A stretch of DNA of 64,000 nt from Mugil cephalus (taxonomy: Eukaryota; Chordata; Actinopteri; Mugiliformes; Mugilidae), in assembly GCF_022458985.1 (NCBI RefSeq), contig NC_061789.1, forward strand, positions 2,397,501-2,461,500, in the 5' to 3' direction. Shown here one piece after another: positions 1 to 11,469 of this stretch; the first letter of the stretch is position 1, and every line of letters starts with the position of its first letter. A model generated the notes under the pieces. The model searched no databases. It was given only the letters and a program-made list of their open reading frames with translations, and was not told the DNA's origin. The position numbers and the translations under genes are program-made.

Positions 1-609
1 AAGAATCTGTTGCGTACTCCAGCATCTACAAGTTTTAGAAGTAGCGTTGGTTACCGTGCTACTGTACAGAACAGTCCAGCCTCGTTTGGCTCGGTTTGAT
101 TTGTATCAGTTGCAGGAAGGCGTATCGGCTGACACCGGACACAGTCCACAGAGTCCACAGTGGTGCAGTGGGGTCTGGAGTTACCTTAAATGACCCCATG
201 ATTGATTCGACCATTGTCACTTTATCGCTACCTGCAGAGTGAGGACCTCTTCAACTGACTCGGGCACATTCAGCATATTAAGCCATTTAGCAGGACATAA
301 TCCATTCAGAGGGCGATTAAGAGGGAACCGGGTGGGTATCATTAAACCCTCAATAATAAACAGACGATTTGAAACCTAAAAGGTGCTATTCTAAATATTA
401 ATAGAAGAAGGTTTGGGAAGTCTGACGTTCCTGTAAACAACAACACTGCAGATTTAGAGATGACTAATACGTTCAATCAAAGCTTTGGCATTGTCTCAGA
501 TACAGAACTTTACTAATCAAGTCTAACGGGCCGAGAGCCAGAGCCACGGGCCAGGGGCCTGTGTGCCTTTTGATTTAGGGAACTGTTGTCACATCTTCCT
601 GGAAAGTTG

Positions 610-1070
610 ATAAAAAATAAAAAAACACCAGAGACTAGAATGACAATAACAGAAAAGTCGAGCAAAACTACTTCAAAATGACCACAAAGAAACACAGAAG
701 ACTTCTAGGACACCACAAAACAACACAAAATAAGAGGGGACTGAATATGACCACTAAGAGACTGGAAAACGACAAAATGAAAACAAAATGACACAAATTA
801 ACCTCAACATTTTTGCACAGTTCAGCACAATTCCTATGTTTTAATTTCCAGGATTATGTCTGCACATAATGTAAATGTAAATTGCTGTGCGTGTTAATGA
901 CAGATAGTAATGACAAAGAGACAAAAAATGTCAGCAAAGAGACAACGTGATCACGAAAAAACGCAAATTAACTACAAACTGACACAAAACAACCACAAAC
1001 AGATTAAAACAACCACAAAAATTTGCTACAGAGAGACACAAAGTGGCAGACAATGACAGAAAGCATCAAA
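610..1070. repeat. Degenerate minisatellite-like CACAAA/GACCACAAAGAG array, block 1
   Basis: Loosely repeated words of 10-22 bp such as ACCACAAA, GACACAAA and AAATGACC recur across the block with many substitutions. The pattern looks like an old tandem array and has no coding meaning. It lies in cacna1a intron 1. Confidence 0.6.
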
Positions 1071-1869
1071 CAACGGCAACTCGTCAGCTGCTATGGTCAT
1101 TTTCACTTAGTTTAGCAAAAATTCTGGAGGTCAGGGCTGTCCTGGAGGTTAAGGCACAGGCAATAAGCTTCAGTATCCCTTGTTTTGGATCCTACTCCTA
1201 GAGACATGACTCATTTCACAAACTCCAAATGTGACAAATGCATCTAAAGACACGGCCCGTGTTTGGGCTTCATTAAACTCTTCTCCACCATCTTTAGAAC
1301 TGCCCCATGTTGTCAACGACACTAATGTGAAACAAAGAAAACCCGAACTCAGGATCTTATTTTCATGTCTAATGTCTGAAGCTTTCCGGGAGCTGCTGGA
1401 TGACCACACCTCGTCACAGCAGGAAAAGCTCTCCACACGTTATCGTAGTTTAATCAAACAGCTGCAGAGGATTCCACGTAAAGAAACCTGTGAGTAAAAC
1501 ACTCTGTCGCTGGGAGTGGTGGATAGACACTGCTCTCCCCTACAAGCAGCTCCCGCGTTTCGCCTGAACGGCCCAATTAGTGTGTGTAGTTATGTCGTGG
1601 CTCAAGCATCAGCCTGGATCAATACAATCATTACTCCCATTTCCCCTGCTGTCATTAACACTCGCAGAAACTCACATTTGCATCTGCAGACACCACACGC
1701 ACACTCAGACACAAAAAATCCTGGGAATGAAAACACAGATCGCTTCCTGATTCCCACAGAAATGTGAAAAAAAGAAAAAAATGAAGTAGTGGTTTCTGGG
1801 ATATGGAAATTGCTGGAAATGATGCCACATTTTTTCAGTACGTGTAAGGCTGATAAAACAAAAGGTAGA

Positions 1870-2790
1870 AAGTGGCACAAAATAACACAAAACACCGAAA
1901 CTTTCCACAAAAGGGATGGAAAATTAACACAAAGAGATGCAAAATGACCGCAAAGAGACCACAAAACACCGAAAATAAGGACTGAGCCGCACAACGTGAC
2001 CACAAAAAGACATACTATGACTGCTAAGAGGCCACAACACAACTACAAAAAGACAAAATTAGAACAAAGACGCACAATATGACCACAACAAGGTGCACTT
2101 GAACAACAAACAGAAAAAAACACCACAAAGACTGCCAAGAGACCACTAAACAACTACAAGACAAAATAAGAACTAAGATGCAACATGACTACAAAAGTGC
2201 TCAAATAAACAACAACCACAATGAACACAATGACACAAAATGACTGTTAAGCAATCACAAAACACTGCAAAAAGGACAAATAACAACAAAGACACGCATC
2301 ATGAGAACAACACATGCAATTAGCCACAAACAGACACAAAACGACTGCTAAGCCACTGAAACGTACTGCAAAAAGACAAAATAAGAACAAAATAACCTCA
2401 AATAGATGCAAATAAACCAGCAAAAAGACACAAAATTCGACCACAACTACGTGGACATGAACCACAAAGAGAAAAACAACGGCCACAATGACACTCAAAA
2501 TGAGTGCAAAAGACCACAAATCAAGAAGAAGACAAAATAGGAACTAAGACACACAACATGAGCACAAGACATACAATTAGCTACAAACAGACACAAAATG
2601 AGCAAAATGGGAACAAAATGACCTAAAAATAGAACTCTAACTTTAAGAACTTTAATTCTTACAAGTGACCACGAAATTTTCTTTGGCAGCAATCTCGAGC
2701 AACAGCATAAAGACGCACAATATGACCACAAAAACAGACAAAACATCTGCAAAAAGACAAAATAGTAACAAAACGATCTCAAAAGGACGG
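1870..2790. repeat. Degenerate minisatellite-like CACAAA/GACCACAAAGAG array, block 2
   Basis: Same word family as the 610-1070 block (CACAAAATGACC, AACAACCACAAAG, GACAAAATAAGAAC), about 0.9 kb long. Its reverse strand gives several Cys/Val/Phe-rich open frames which are by-products of the repeat composition. Confidence 0.6.
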
Positions 2791-2906
2791 AAATTGAACT
2801 GATGGCACATTCATTCAGCGACACCTGCATCTTGTGTGATTAAGGGGATAATTTTAATACAGCGTCAATGCAAGTTAGTAGCTGCTGCACGCACACTTGC
2901 ATACCT

Positions 2907-2908
<2 letters not shown>

Positions 2909-2950
<42 letters not shown>
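2909..2950. repeat. (TC)n(AC)n compound microsatellite
   Basis: About 15 TC units pass directly into about six AC units, in cacna1a intron 1. Confidence 0.95.
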
Positions 2951-3094
2951 TATCTCGACAGACACCTGCATCATGCTGATATGGGAACTTGTGTGTTCAT
3001 CACTGCAAGGACACACACTCACGCGCACAAATCCTAACAGCTTATTTTCATCTCTCTCTGGTTCTCCCCTTCCTCACCTCACCCCACCTCCCCC

Positions 3095-3097
<3 letters not shown>

Positions 3098-3144
<47 letters not shown>
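3098..3144. repeat. (CT)n microsatellite
   Basis: About 23 uninterrupted CT dinucleotides, about 450 bp downstream (minus strand) of the cacna1a exon 1 donor. Confidence 0.95.
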
Positions 3145-3149
<5 letters not shown>

Positions 3150-3597
3150 CTAGGCCTTATACTACACATGCTGACATCAGCAACCAGCAGCGCCCCCTAG
3201 ACCCCCCCCCTCCCCATTACCACAGTCACCTCACACCGCCAGACTCTCGCCGCACACAGGAAACGTATATCACGCGAGTCCCACGCCACTGTGACACGGA
3301 ATTACCAACAAACATGATTGATGGTGATCAACGGCCTCGTAAAGAAAACGCCGCTGCTTCATGCAACCTCCTCTTAATTAACTATAAATTACAGGCCCGG
3401 CCTTTGCTCTGTCACCTCCCGCAGCTCACCTCAAATGGACTTGCGTTGATGGATCTGGTTGTTACACATTTGTTATCAGGACACAATGTAAAAAAAAAAA
3501 GAAAGTAAAAAGAAAAAGGCTTCGTGGAATGGTGAAAAGACAGATGTCTAGGCCTACCTCTACAGAACCACCGTTCACTCACTGCACACTGCCAGGT

Positions 3598-3606
3598 AAA
3601 GGATAT
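3598..3606 (-). other. cacna1a: U12-type AT-AC 5' splice site of cacna1a intron 1
   Basis: Read on the minus strand, the exon ends ...GAA TGG CC and is followed directly by ATATCCTTT, a perfect match to the minor-spliceosome AT-AC donor consensus (ATATCCTT). The conserved protein ITEWP ends exactly here with two bases of a proline codon, and no GT donor exists at this junction. AT-AC introns are known in voltage-gated sodium and calcium channel alpha-subunit genes. The matching branch point and AC acceptor lie outside the window. Confidence 0.85.
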
Positions 3607-3926
3607 GGCCATTCGGTGATCTTTTTGGCGTATTTTCTCACGAAGTTGTCCTCGCTGAAAATGAACAGCGAGCGGTTGACGGTGAAACAGTTCTGGCGCA
3701 CGGGGATGGGGTTATAGAGGGCCATTGTCCGGGCCCTCTGCGCCATAGACTGCTTGTACATTCTCTGGGTCCCGGGCCCACCGGGTGGACCGTGGCCGTG
3801 CCCGTGGCCATGACCGTGGCCGTGTCCATGGGGTCCACCTTGCCTGCTACCACCGCGGCCGCCGGGGCCCCCTCCGCCGGGGCCTCCGCCGTACCTGGAC
3901 GGCACCTCGTCCCCGAACCGCGCCAT
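3607..3926 (-). CDS. cacna1a: cacna1a coding exon 1: voltage-gated P/Q-type calcium channel subunit alpha-1A, N-terminus
   Basis: Encodes the first 106 residues plus two bases of codon 107 of the pore-forming Cav2.1 subunit, a plasma-membrane channel that triggers neurotransmitter release. It begins [15 protein letters not shown], and residues from about 51 read [20 protein letters not shown], then [20 protein letters not shown] and [12 protein letters not shown], which are characteristic of Cav2 channels. MARFGDE and RMYKQSMAQ favour alpha-1A over alpha-1B, where MVRFGDE and LYKQSIAQ are expected. An in-frame ATG seven codons upstream (3947) exists, but the conserved family start is 3926. 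Residues 33-46 are seven His-Gly pairs, absent from the mammalian protein as I know it. The segment is cytoplasmic and lies before IS1. The remaining exons are outside the window. Teleosts often have two cacna1a copies and I cannot say which this is. Confidence 0.93.
3789..3830 (-). repeat. cacna1a: Coding hexanucleotide repeat encoding (His-Gly)7 in Cav2.1
   Basis: Seven CAY-GGN codon pairs in cacna1a exon 1. Codons vary at third positions, so it is an imperfect repeat that may have been preserved at protein level. It sits in the low-complexity glycine-rich N-terminal tail. Confidence 0.9.
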
Positions 3927-5460
3927 TCTGTGGACACCAAAAGCCAATCTTCACGAAGCAGCAGTAGCAGCAGCGGAGAAGAAGACCAATGCTCAGCTGT
4001 GCAGCCACACAACATTACATCCCATCTGGATCAAAACGTCTCATAAGCACAACTGGTTGTCTCGTAGCCTTTGGGCTTGTGTTGAACACCTGCACCCGGC
4101 GACCAGTTATGCAGCTCCTGGGTTCAGTAGAGGAGGACGCCCATGAACCGTCTCCGTGCGTCTCTGCCAGCTTCCAATTGTGGGTGTGAGGAAATTAAAT
4201 GTGTGCTCGGTTGGCTGGCTGCTCACACCGTGGGGTAGTGCCGTAGGGTGTCTTGGTCTTCTATTAATGTCCGTAAAAAGCAAGATTCGGCCCCAACATG
4301 AAATCATGGGGAGGCTGTGGCCAGTTCACATGAATGTTTCATGTTCTCCATGGTTCATGCCAGTATCAGAGCGCACCAGAGCTGCCTGCACCTTTCCAAC
4401 GATTCATTTCTCTACTGTCGTGATATCATGTAATGATAATTAATAAAATGATCGCCCAGGCCCCGAGACCGTTAAATATCAATCTAAAAATAATTAGCAG
4501 CCTTTCTGCGGCGTCGGTGACGCTCAACTTGGCATTTGGACTGAAAAGGCTGAAAAGAGAAAATCTACCATTATTTATTTATTTGGAAACATCCGCAACG
4601 TTTGATACAGTGTGAAGCGATAACGCGCCTCCCGCCACCTTACAGTCGTTTCACCAGTGCGCCCTGACAAGCAGCGAGACCAGGAAAAATGTGACATTCG
4701 TTACTCAAGAGTCTTATTTTCAGAATGCGTAACCTCGAGCAGAAACCAGAAAGAAAAATACAGTCTTCCCTTGAAACGTCGGTGTCATTGTTGTGTCTGT
4801 CTTGCGCCGTGGGCGAAAATGGTTTTCTCAAACGAATCGAGCGTCCTCCCTCGCTGCATCCATCATCTTCCAGCCCTCACCTGCGCGGCCATCCAGGGAG
4901 CTGAGCAAGGGACACGCGTGCGGCGTCGTCAAAGACAAGGGTTCGACGGTCGTTTCTCCGGCGCCTTACACCCTCTCATGGTCTCGGTTCGGTCTCGGTT
5001 TGAGGAGAAGCAGTGCCGAGGAAGTCCCTCACCATCCCCGCCCCGAGAAGTCTACCTTCGTCCGCACTGATGAGCCCAAATGTCCTGGCTGAGCGTCCTC
5101 TCCCTCTCTCTCTCCCTCTCTGTCTGTCTGTCTCTCTCTCCCTCCCTCCCTCCCTCCCTCTCTCTCTTTCGGTCACTATCTCTCTCTCATTGGAGTAGGG
5201 TAGCGTGTTCCTCGCGGCTCTCTCTTTCCTCGTCCGGCAGCCCCAAGGGGAGGAGGAGAGGGACAAACGGGTGGATAGATGGATTGCTGAACGGACAGGA
5301 GAAGAACGTGAAATGAAAGGAAGTGACCGTTTCTTCTAGTCCGGAGTCAGTCTGTAGATCAAATCGTTCAGCTTGCGCGAACGACAGCGAGAGACGGATC
5401 AGTTCTGCAGCCACGGCGCATGACGCACGCAACTTCTAGACGTATGCCACGGACGCGGGC
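3927..5460 (-). promoter_or_regulatory. cacna1a: Upstream region of cacna1a: likely 5'UTR and promoter
   Basis: No other coding sequence was recognised between the cacna1a start codon and the CT/GA-rich tract at 5091-5180. The interval 4850-5090 is relatively GC- and CpG-rich (GCGCGG, GTGCGGCGTCG, TTTCTCCGGCGCC), which fits a TATA-less neuronal promoter transcribed leftward. The exact transcription start cannot be placed from sequence. The short open frames here are Ser/Leu- or Arg-rich shadows of the CT tract. Confidence 0.45.
5091..5180. repeat. CT/CCCT-rich low-complexity tract
   Basis: Mixed CTCT, CTGT and CCCT units; polypurine on the minus strand, so GA-rich in the direction of cacna1a transcription. 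Confidence 0.85.
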
Positions 5461-5936
5461 ACCGTCTATCGCCTCTTTCTCTTTAAAGGTGCTCCAGGCT
5501 ACAGCCCTGCCCAGATTATCTGGACGCTTAGAGCGTTCCACCTCCAAATCAGTTCCAAATAATGCGTAATGTAGCCTGTTGATGTAGAAAGCGAGGCGGC
5601 ATCAGTCTCGTGTTTCTCTCTTCGGTTCACTTCTGCATTAATGTGTATGTCATAAAGACCTGCGCTTATTATAGCCAGATGTGTGTCTGTTGAGGTTGTG
5701 TGTGTGTGTGGTAGGGGAGGGGGTGGTGGGGGGGTGTTGGCATCATGCAGCTCCTGCGAAGATACAGCTGCAACCCATGCTGACAATGGCTGCGCGCACA
5801 CGGACTGAATGCGCGTCAAAGTGTGCGAGCAAGACGAGTCTGCGTGTGTTTGTTAGGGAAGGTGGAGGGGATGAGGGGGGGGAGGCTATTCTTAGCAACA
5901 GACATTTGGAAATTAATGGACGAAAAGAGCGCTCTC

Positions 5937-6042
5937 CTCCCTCCCTCCCTCCCTCCCTCCCTGAAACAGAGTCGAGGCTCATCTTCTTTCCTGGCCCCCT
6001 CCCTCTCCCTCTCCTCCTCCACCACCTCCTCCTCCTCCTCAC
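5937..6042. repeat. CCT/CCCT-rich low-complexity tract
   Basis: Runs of CTCC and CTCCTCC with one interruption near 5962-5995. Confidence 0.8.
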
Positions 6043-6372
6043 CTCGAGGCTTTTATCATCGCTCCACCAAAACACTGGTACCCGTTCTAGGTGTGACCAT
6101 ATGCTTTGCGCAAAAAGCCAGAGCGCACAACAAATATTTGCGATGACAGCAAAGATGAAACAAAGAAAACGTGTACGGACAATGGCGAGAAATAATAACT
6201 GCAGTATATTTTCCCCCCATTCCACGTCAAGCTTCTAAAAATACACATTTACAGACGGAAATGTCTAAGTGGAAAGTGGAGAGAGGTGACAGAGAGCAGT
6301 GTCACATTCACTGAATGCCATGACTCACTCAGCGTAGCAACACCTTGAGCAGAGTGCGGCCACGTTACGTTA

Positions 6373-6449
6373 GAGGAGAGGAGAGGAGAGGAGAGGAGAG
6401 GAGAGGAGAGGAGAGGAGAGGAGAGGAGAGGAGAGGAGAGGAGAGGAGA
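6373..6449. repeat. (GAGGA)n pentanucleotide satellite
   Basis: About 15 nearly perfect tandem copies of a 5-bp GAGGA unit. Confidence 0.95.
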
Positions 6450-6745
6450 AAGGCTGGAGTCCACCAACATCACAGGACCATTCTCTTATGTGACCTAATT
6501 GATTGACTCCACAAATAGAAGCCCGTGTGAGTGGGAAGTGGTCGCGCATATAGATTTAAGGATGACCAGCAGAATGAATTCGCCTCTCCGAGACACTGAA
6601 CCAGGAGAGAAAGCTCGCTGCGCCCACGCCGATCGATAACAGCGCGACCTTAAACGTCGATCCGACCTGTCAGAGAGGATCGTTTGTGTTCTGTGTCCAC
6701 TTAAGAAAGACTTCCGGCCGCGAGGGCGAGACTGACCCCAGCACA

Positions 6746-7175
6746 AGGATACGGATAGACGGATAGATACATAGATACATAGACCGATGATGGGTGGAAG
6801 GATGTATGGATGCATGGATGGATGGACAAATAAATGGATGGGTGGACTGATCGACAGACAGACAGATGAATGAATAAATGAAGAGGAGCTATACGTTGAT
6901 GGATGGATGGATGGATGGATGGATGGATGGATGGATGGATGGAAGCATGGAAGGATGTATGGATGGATGGATGGACACAGATAAATGGATGAATGGATAG
7001 AAGGATGGAAAGATAGACAGACAGATACATAGATAGATGGATATAGGGACAGGTAGACAGTTAATTTGATGGAGGGTGGGCAGACAGATAAATGGATGGA
7101 TGGAAGGATGGGTGGGTGGGTGGAGAGATAGATTAACAGAAGGGTGGTTGCAGAGACAGATAAATGGATAGATGG
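6746..7175. repeat. Degenerate (GGAT)n tetranucleotide array
   Basis: About 430 bp of GGAT/GATA/GACA units with a perfect (GGAT) core near 6899-6941. Reverse-strand open frames of the type [10 protein letters not shown] come only from the 4-bp period. Confidence 0.9.
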
Positions 7176-7608
7176 AGAAGATCATATTGCTACACACTGG
7201 TGGCTGTGAGAACAACAATACTACAACACTGCAGAGTCATTTCAGCACCACGGAGAGCGACACAAAAACCTCACATTTAGCCATAAGAAGCAATAAAAAC
7301 AAACAAAACAAAAAAAAAAAAGGACTGCGAGAGGACTGACTCCCAGTTACAGGATGAGAGGTGTCACCTGTTTTTGCCTCTGGAAAACATCATGCTTACT
7401 ATTTTAATCATTCACAGTCACCAGTGTGACAATTCTCCATTGAGGTCACTTCCTGTTAAAAGGAAACCTTTCTTGCCATGATCACTCCAGCACTTCTTTG
7501 GGGGATGTCGGGCTTCAGGGCTTTGTTCGCAGAACATTTTGATTAATACTGGTGCTACATAAATAAAACTGAACAGATTTTCTTTGTGAAAGAGACTTCA
7601 ACCTTTTA

Positions 7609-7950
7609 AACTCATCTCATCTTCTAGTACTGCTTAATAGGGTCACAGGGGGGTTGCTGGAGCCTATCCCAGCTGTCACTGGGCGAGAGGCGGGGTACAC
7701 CCTGGACAGGTCACCAGACTATCGCAGGGCTAACACAGAAACAAACAACCATTTGCACTCACACTAACACCTAGGTTCAGTTTAAAGTCACCAATTGAAC
7801 AAAACGAGCATGTCTTTGGAGGGAGGAAGTCGGAGTACCCAGAGAAAACCCACGCAGACACAGGGAGACCATGCAAACTCCACCCAGAAAGGCCCAAGCT
7901 GCACTCAAACCTTGTCACTGGCAGTGCTAACCGCCGAGCCCCTAAACTAT
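7609..7950 (-). repeat. Teleost interspersed repeat, long copy (3'-LINE-like), unclassified
   Basis: Contains segments that recur throughout fish genomes: GGCGGGGTACACCCTGGACA, AGTCACCAATTGAAC, CATGTCTTTGGAGGGAGGAA, AACCCACGCAGACACAGGGA and CATGCAAACTCCACCCAGAA, ending with GCTAACCGCCGAGCCCC. The CATCTCATCTTCTAGTACTG end matches, reversed, the GATGA-ended tails of the copies at 29195 and 34317. That 3'-tail arrangement suggests a non-LTR retrotransposon end, but I do not assign a family. Confidence 0.75.
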
Positions 7951-10900
7951 TTAGAACAAATACAGAAATAAGAGGGTTGAGCAAAGGAGTGCACACAGTC
8001 TATTTGAGTCCTTGCATCTGTCCAGAGTTACATATTAACACAACCTCTCACTGTATATTGTTGAAAAAAATATAGAGAACATTTTTATCGTCAGTTCTCT
8101 TGGTGTGAGTACATTCTCCAGAATTAGGGCATGGGTGCATTTGCCTATTTGCTTTTAGACAATTAAACTCTAGTTTCACTAGTTTGACTCATTTGATTCT
8201 TGCTTTTCAGACCTTCCACTTCCTTCCATGTCGTGTGCGTCTGCAAACGTGTGTGTTTACACTGCAGTGTGATGAGCTGTGAAATTACCTATTGCCCTTC
8301 AGAGCTGCAGCCTTTGAGGAGCAGCCGCCTTCTGTCCAAACGTGTTATTGTGCACAGCCAGCGCGAAAAAGAGCAACAACTCCAAGGCCACCCATGCATA
8401 AAACATTGCTATCACAAGAACGCATGCACTGTTTCTATGGAGGAGATGGAGGTAGGCACTAAGCAGGGTGTGTTTATTGCGCATTTACATAAAAATAACA
8501 CGACATGAGAGGGTATCTTTGGTTATGTAGGGCTATGTAGGTTGAAGCCACACCCACATCATTCCAGAAAAGACCTGGATGACCCACATTTTGTTCATCA
8601 TGAGTCCACAGTGGTGAGGGATTTTATAAGAAGGTGGGTTGCGCAATCCATCCATAAAGCGTGAAAAACTTCAGTTTTTTTACTTCCTGTTTGGATCTTG
8701 AAACCTGTGAGAAAGTCATAGGCAGAACAGCCTTTGACAATGAAGGAGGGACTCTGCATGGCCTGGTGTACAAAGTAATTCACTTTTAATGACCTTCGCC
8801 AGAGAGGGACGATGAATAGTCACAACAGAATCCGCTGACCTCAAGACGCTAAAGAAATGGCGGAATCATGGGCTCCGGAGCAACATCCCTGAAAAACCAT
8901 TCACCCCATCTCTGGAGATGAAAAGTGTCTGGACGACTCTCTGTTGTTTCTCTTCCTCTGTCAGATGTTCAAGAAGCGCTGTGAGGCTGGAGCTCTGAAG
9001 CGAGGGCCTAAAAAGGAGTGTCGTGACTCAATGATTCATAAGGCTGAATAATTCAATGGCTAGATGCATGTAGAGCACTCCGCCCCTGCTGAACCCGGTC
9101 CTGCATAGACCTGCTGCAGACTTTTATGAAGACCTCAACGCACCACGGTCACACATCTCTCTGCGTTTACTCCCTTTAGGATTTAAATATAAGGTCACTA
9201 TACACTGGCAGGCCCTTTAAGGAGGCTCATATATTGTGTCCAACCACAAGGAGGACGTGGAGCATTTGCAGAGTAGCTGTAAATCTTCATGTAATATGTA
9301 AAGCTAACTCACACTGGCAAAAATGAGCAATCAAGGTGCAGAAATGTGTGTCACTGCACATCTCTGAGCTCTGTTCATTAGGTCTTCGTGTTGCTTCAGA
9401 GCAATGGCAGTCAGGTGACGCACATGGATCTTACACAAGGACCACCGCCAAGCGATTTTCTGCCCATTTTCATTTGATTTGCACGATCCAACAGACGGCA
9501 TAACGATGCCTCCAGGAAACACTGACCGCCGATAAGTCAGTGATTCACGGCGGCTTTAAGCGAGAGCACCAACTGGGAATTCAAACGTAAAGCCAAAACA
9601 TCGTCGTCATCGTCACCATCATCATCGTCATGGCCGGATGAAAGTAATGCTGGGAGCAGCAACATGGCATCTGACAATGACATGGGCATCCGTTGTGTGT
9701 TGGGGGAGGAGGGTGGGGGAGCTGGGGGTGAGTGTGTGTTGGTTTTATTGTGGATGCTCACTGACCGAGACCAACAGCAGGCTCACAGGAGGAGCACTAA
9801 TAGCCCTCGTGCATGCAGTGGATTCATTTGGATGGTATAGGCTCATGAACACATGTATCAAAGGCAAATGATATGAGTCAACTTGATAACATAGATAAAA
9901 ATGTTGGATTTTTAAACATCTAGAATTATTCATAAGCAGGTTTGTTGATCTCTTCCCGCTTCCCTGACACTTTTTATAAGTGATCTACTTTATGTGTTAG
10001 GAAATTAAAGTAAACAGATTTGTTGTGGCGGTAAAGGAGATGCCTCACATTTTTCACTGTGAAAGGGTTCACCTGGAAACAAAAGCAAAACAAGGAGCAG
10101 AGAAGAGAGAGAGGTTGGTAACCTGCCCTTAGTGGTAAGTAGGCCAACTTTTTTTTTTTTTCTGGGGGAATCTCTTGTGAGGATGAAGTCATCACTTTAT
10201 CTGCTCTCAGACCTTTCCCTCTTATTTTTCCCACACTCCCTTTCTTTCTCAGTCCCTCAACTGCTCCCAAATTTCACAGAAAATATGTACATTTGAGTTT
10301 TTGTTTATTTATTATCATTATTTTAAATTAATTAAATAAAATTATGTGCATTATTCTATTGTAGTATGTAGTATTTCATTTTATTTATTCTGCTTTTTTA
10401 GGACTCTGCTCTGACATTCATTTTTTTTTATTCTTATTCATCTTCTTTTTAGTTCACACAATTTTATTCATCTATGAGGCTGTTTATTTATAAGCAGTTA
10501 TGTTATTTATACATGAAGTTCAGGATAATTCTAATCCAAAACTACTGTATTTTAATCATCCTCTTTCCTAGATTTTATTAAAACAAACACACATAGAACT
10601 TTTTTGGCTTGGTTCAATGACAGATTTATATCTTTTGCTACAATAATCATAACGTGTTTTGGAACTGAAATTATCCCACTTTCCTTTAAATAAAAATATG
10701 TTGTACATATTTTTGTGAAGCTTTTACTTACAGGCTGCACAAACTGAAAATACCACGTCTTGTCTGAATGGTTAGTTTAAAAGTTACAAATGGACAGTAA
10801 ACAGGAGCATGTATCTACAGCCATCAGTGTTCACTGACCTCCACTGTCCAGAAAGAGGAACTGCAACAATCTGGAATCAGTTTCTCTGCACTGTCACTCT

Positions 10901-11348
10901 GTAGTGTTTATGTCCTAAAACCGTGAGAACAAGAGAGCAGGAAGACAGCTTACAATCATTTATGGCGTACATATATCAAAGTGTATATAAAGATATAAGA
11001 GATATGCTGCATTTTAATTCCAACTATTGGTTGGAATTAAAATGTGCATTATTTGTCCAGTGGTGGATCTTTCACAGATGCAGATGCTTGAGATGTGACC
11101 TGTTGTACATGAGGCCATGAGTAACCGTATATCTATATGAACTGTAGGGAGCTCAACCTAAAACCATGTGAATCGTGTAGAAAATGTAGTCCGTGTAATA
11201 TATTATAATAAATAAACCAATTTCACAAAGTTGTGTTTCAAAAGATTCAAATTTCTTTTAAAATACTCAAATATTATTATTTTATATACAACAGAAGTAC
11301 TGTATTCTTTTTTGCTACCAAATCCTTGTTTTAATGTTCTACTGCCGG
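7951..11348. other. Intergenic; no gene or strong repeat seen
   Basis: Spans the repeat at 7609-7950 to the alkbh7 promoter. 10280-10740 is AT-rich with long T/A runs. A short CGT/CAT-rich stretch lies near 9600-9630. Open frames here are below 105 codons, lack any family resemblance and lack convincing splice context. Confidence 0.6.
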
Positions 11349-11391
11349 AAACTACTGCCCCCACAATCCTTTGCGTTTTCAAAATGGCGTC
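11349..11391 (+). promoter_or_regulatory. alkbh7: alkbh7 core promoter: ZNF143-like site followed by YY1-like site
   Basis: AAACTACTGCCCCCACAATC followed by CTTTGCG resembles the ZNF143/SBS element (ACTACAATTCCCAGCATGC type). TCAAAATGGCGTCC a few bases later resembles the YY1 site (CAAGATGGCGGC). Both typically lie close to transcription starts of housekeeping genes, and the alkbh7 start codon is about 80 bp downstream. Motif resemblance only. Confidence 0.55.
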
Positions 11392-11469
11392 CCACATAGC
11401 CACTTGACTTGGGTCAACGAAACCAAGACGCAGCCGAAGAGAAAGAGAAACAACACCTGACACAGGAGG

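Larger units (their letters stand above)
1..3606 (-). other. cacna1a: cacna1a intron 1 (5' part; continues beyond the window)
   Basis: This stretch lies immediately downstream (minus strand) of cacna1a coding exon 1. No second channel exon (the segment after ITEWP that begins transmembrane segment IS1) is visible on the minus strand, so the intron runs out of the window. It is dominated by degenerate CACAAA-type repeats and CT/CA microsatellites. The short open frames here on either strand have no recognisable family and read through low-complexity DNA. Confidence 0.85.
5461..7608. other. Intergenic, repeat-rich; no gene seen
   Basis: Between the cacna1a promoter region and the interspersed repeat at 7609. 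It contains a CCT-rich tract (about 5937-6042), a pentanucleotide array (6373-6449) and a long GGAT array (6746-7175). The open frames across it are Ser/Pro- or Ile/His-rich translations of those repeats. No conserved protein was recognised. Confidence 0.6.

Noticed and set aside
1602-2830. Several Cys/Val/Phe-rich minus-strand frames (90-146 codons) resembling membrane proteins
   Set aside because: They are the complement of the degenerate CACAAA array; the apparent hydrophobicity comes from T/G-rich repeat composition.
3638-4046. Overlapping frames on both strands around cacna1a exon 1
   Set aside because: They are other-frame shadows of the GC-rich His-Gly/Gly region. Only the 3607-3926 minus frame matches Cav2.1.
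6701-7218. [12 protein letters not shown] repeated peptide frames
   Set aside because: Translations of a GGAT tetranucleotide array. All three frames give similar peptides, which rules out coding.
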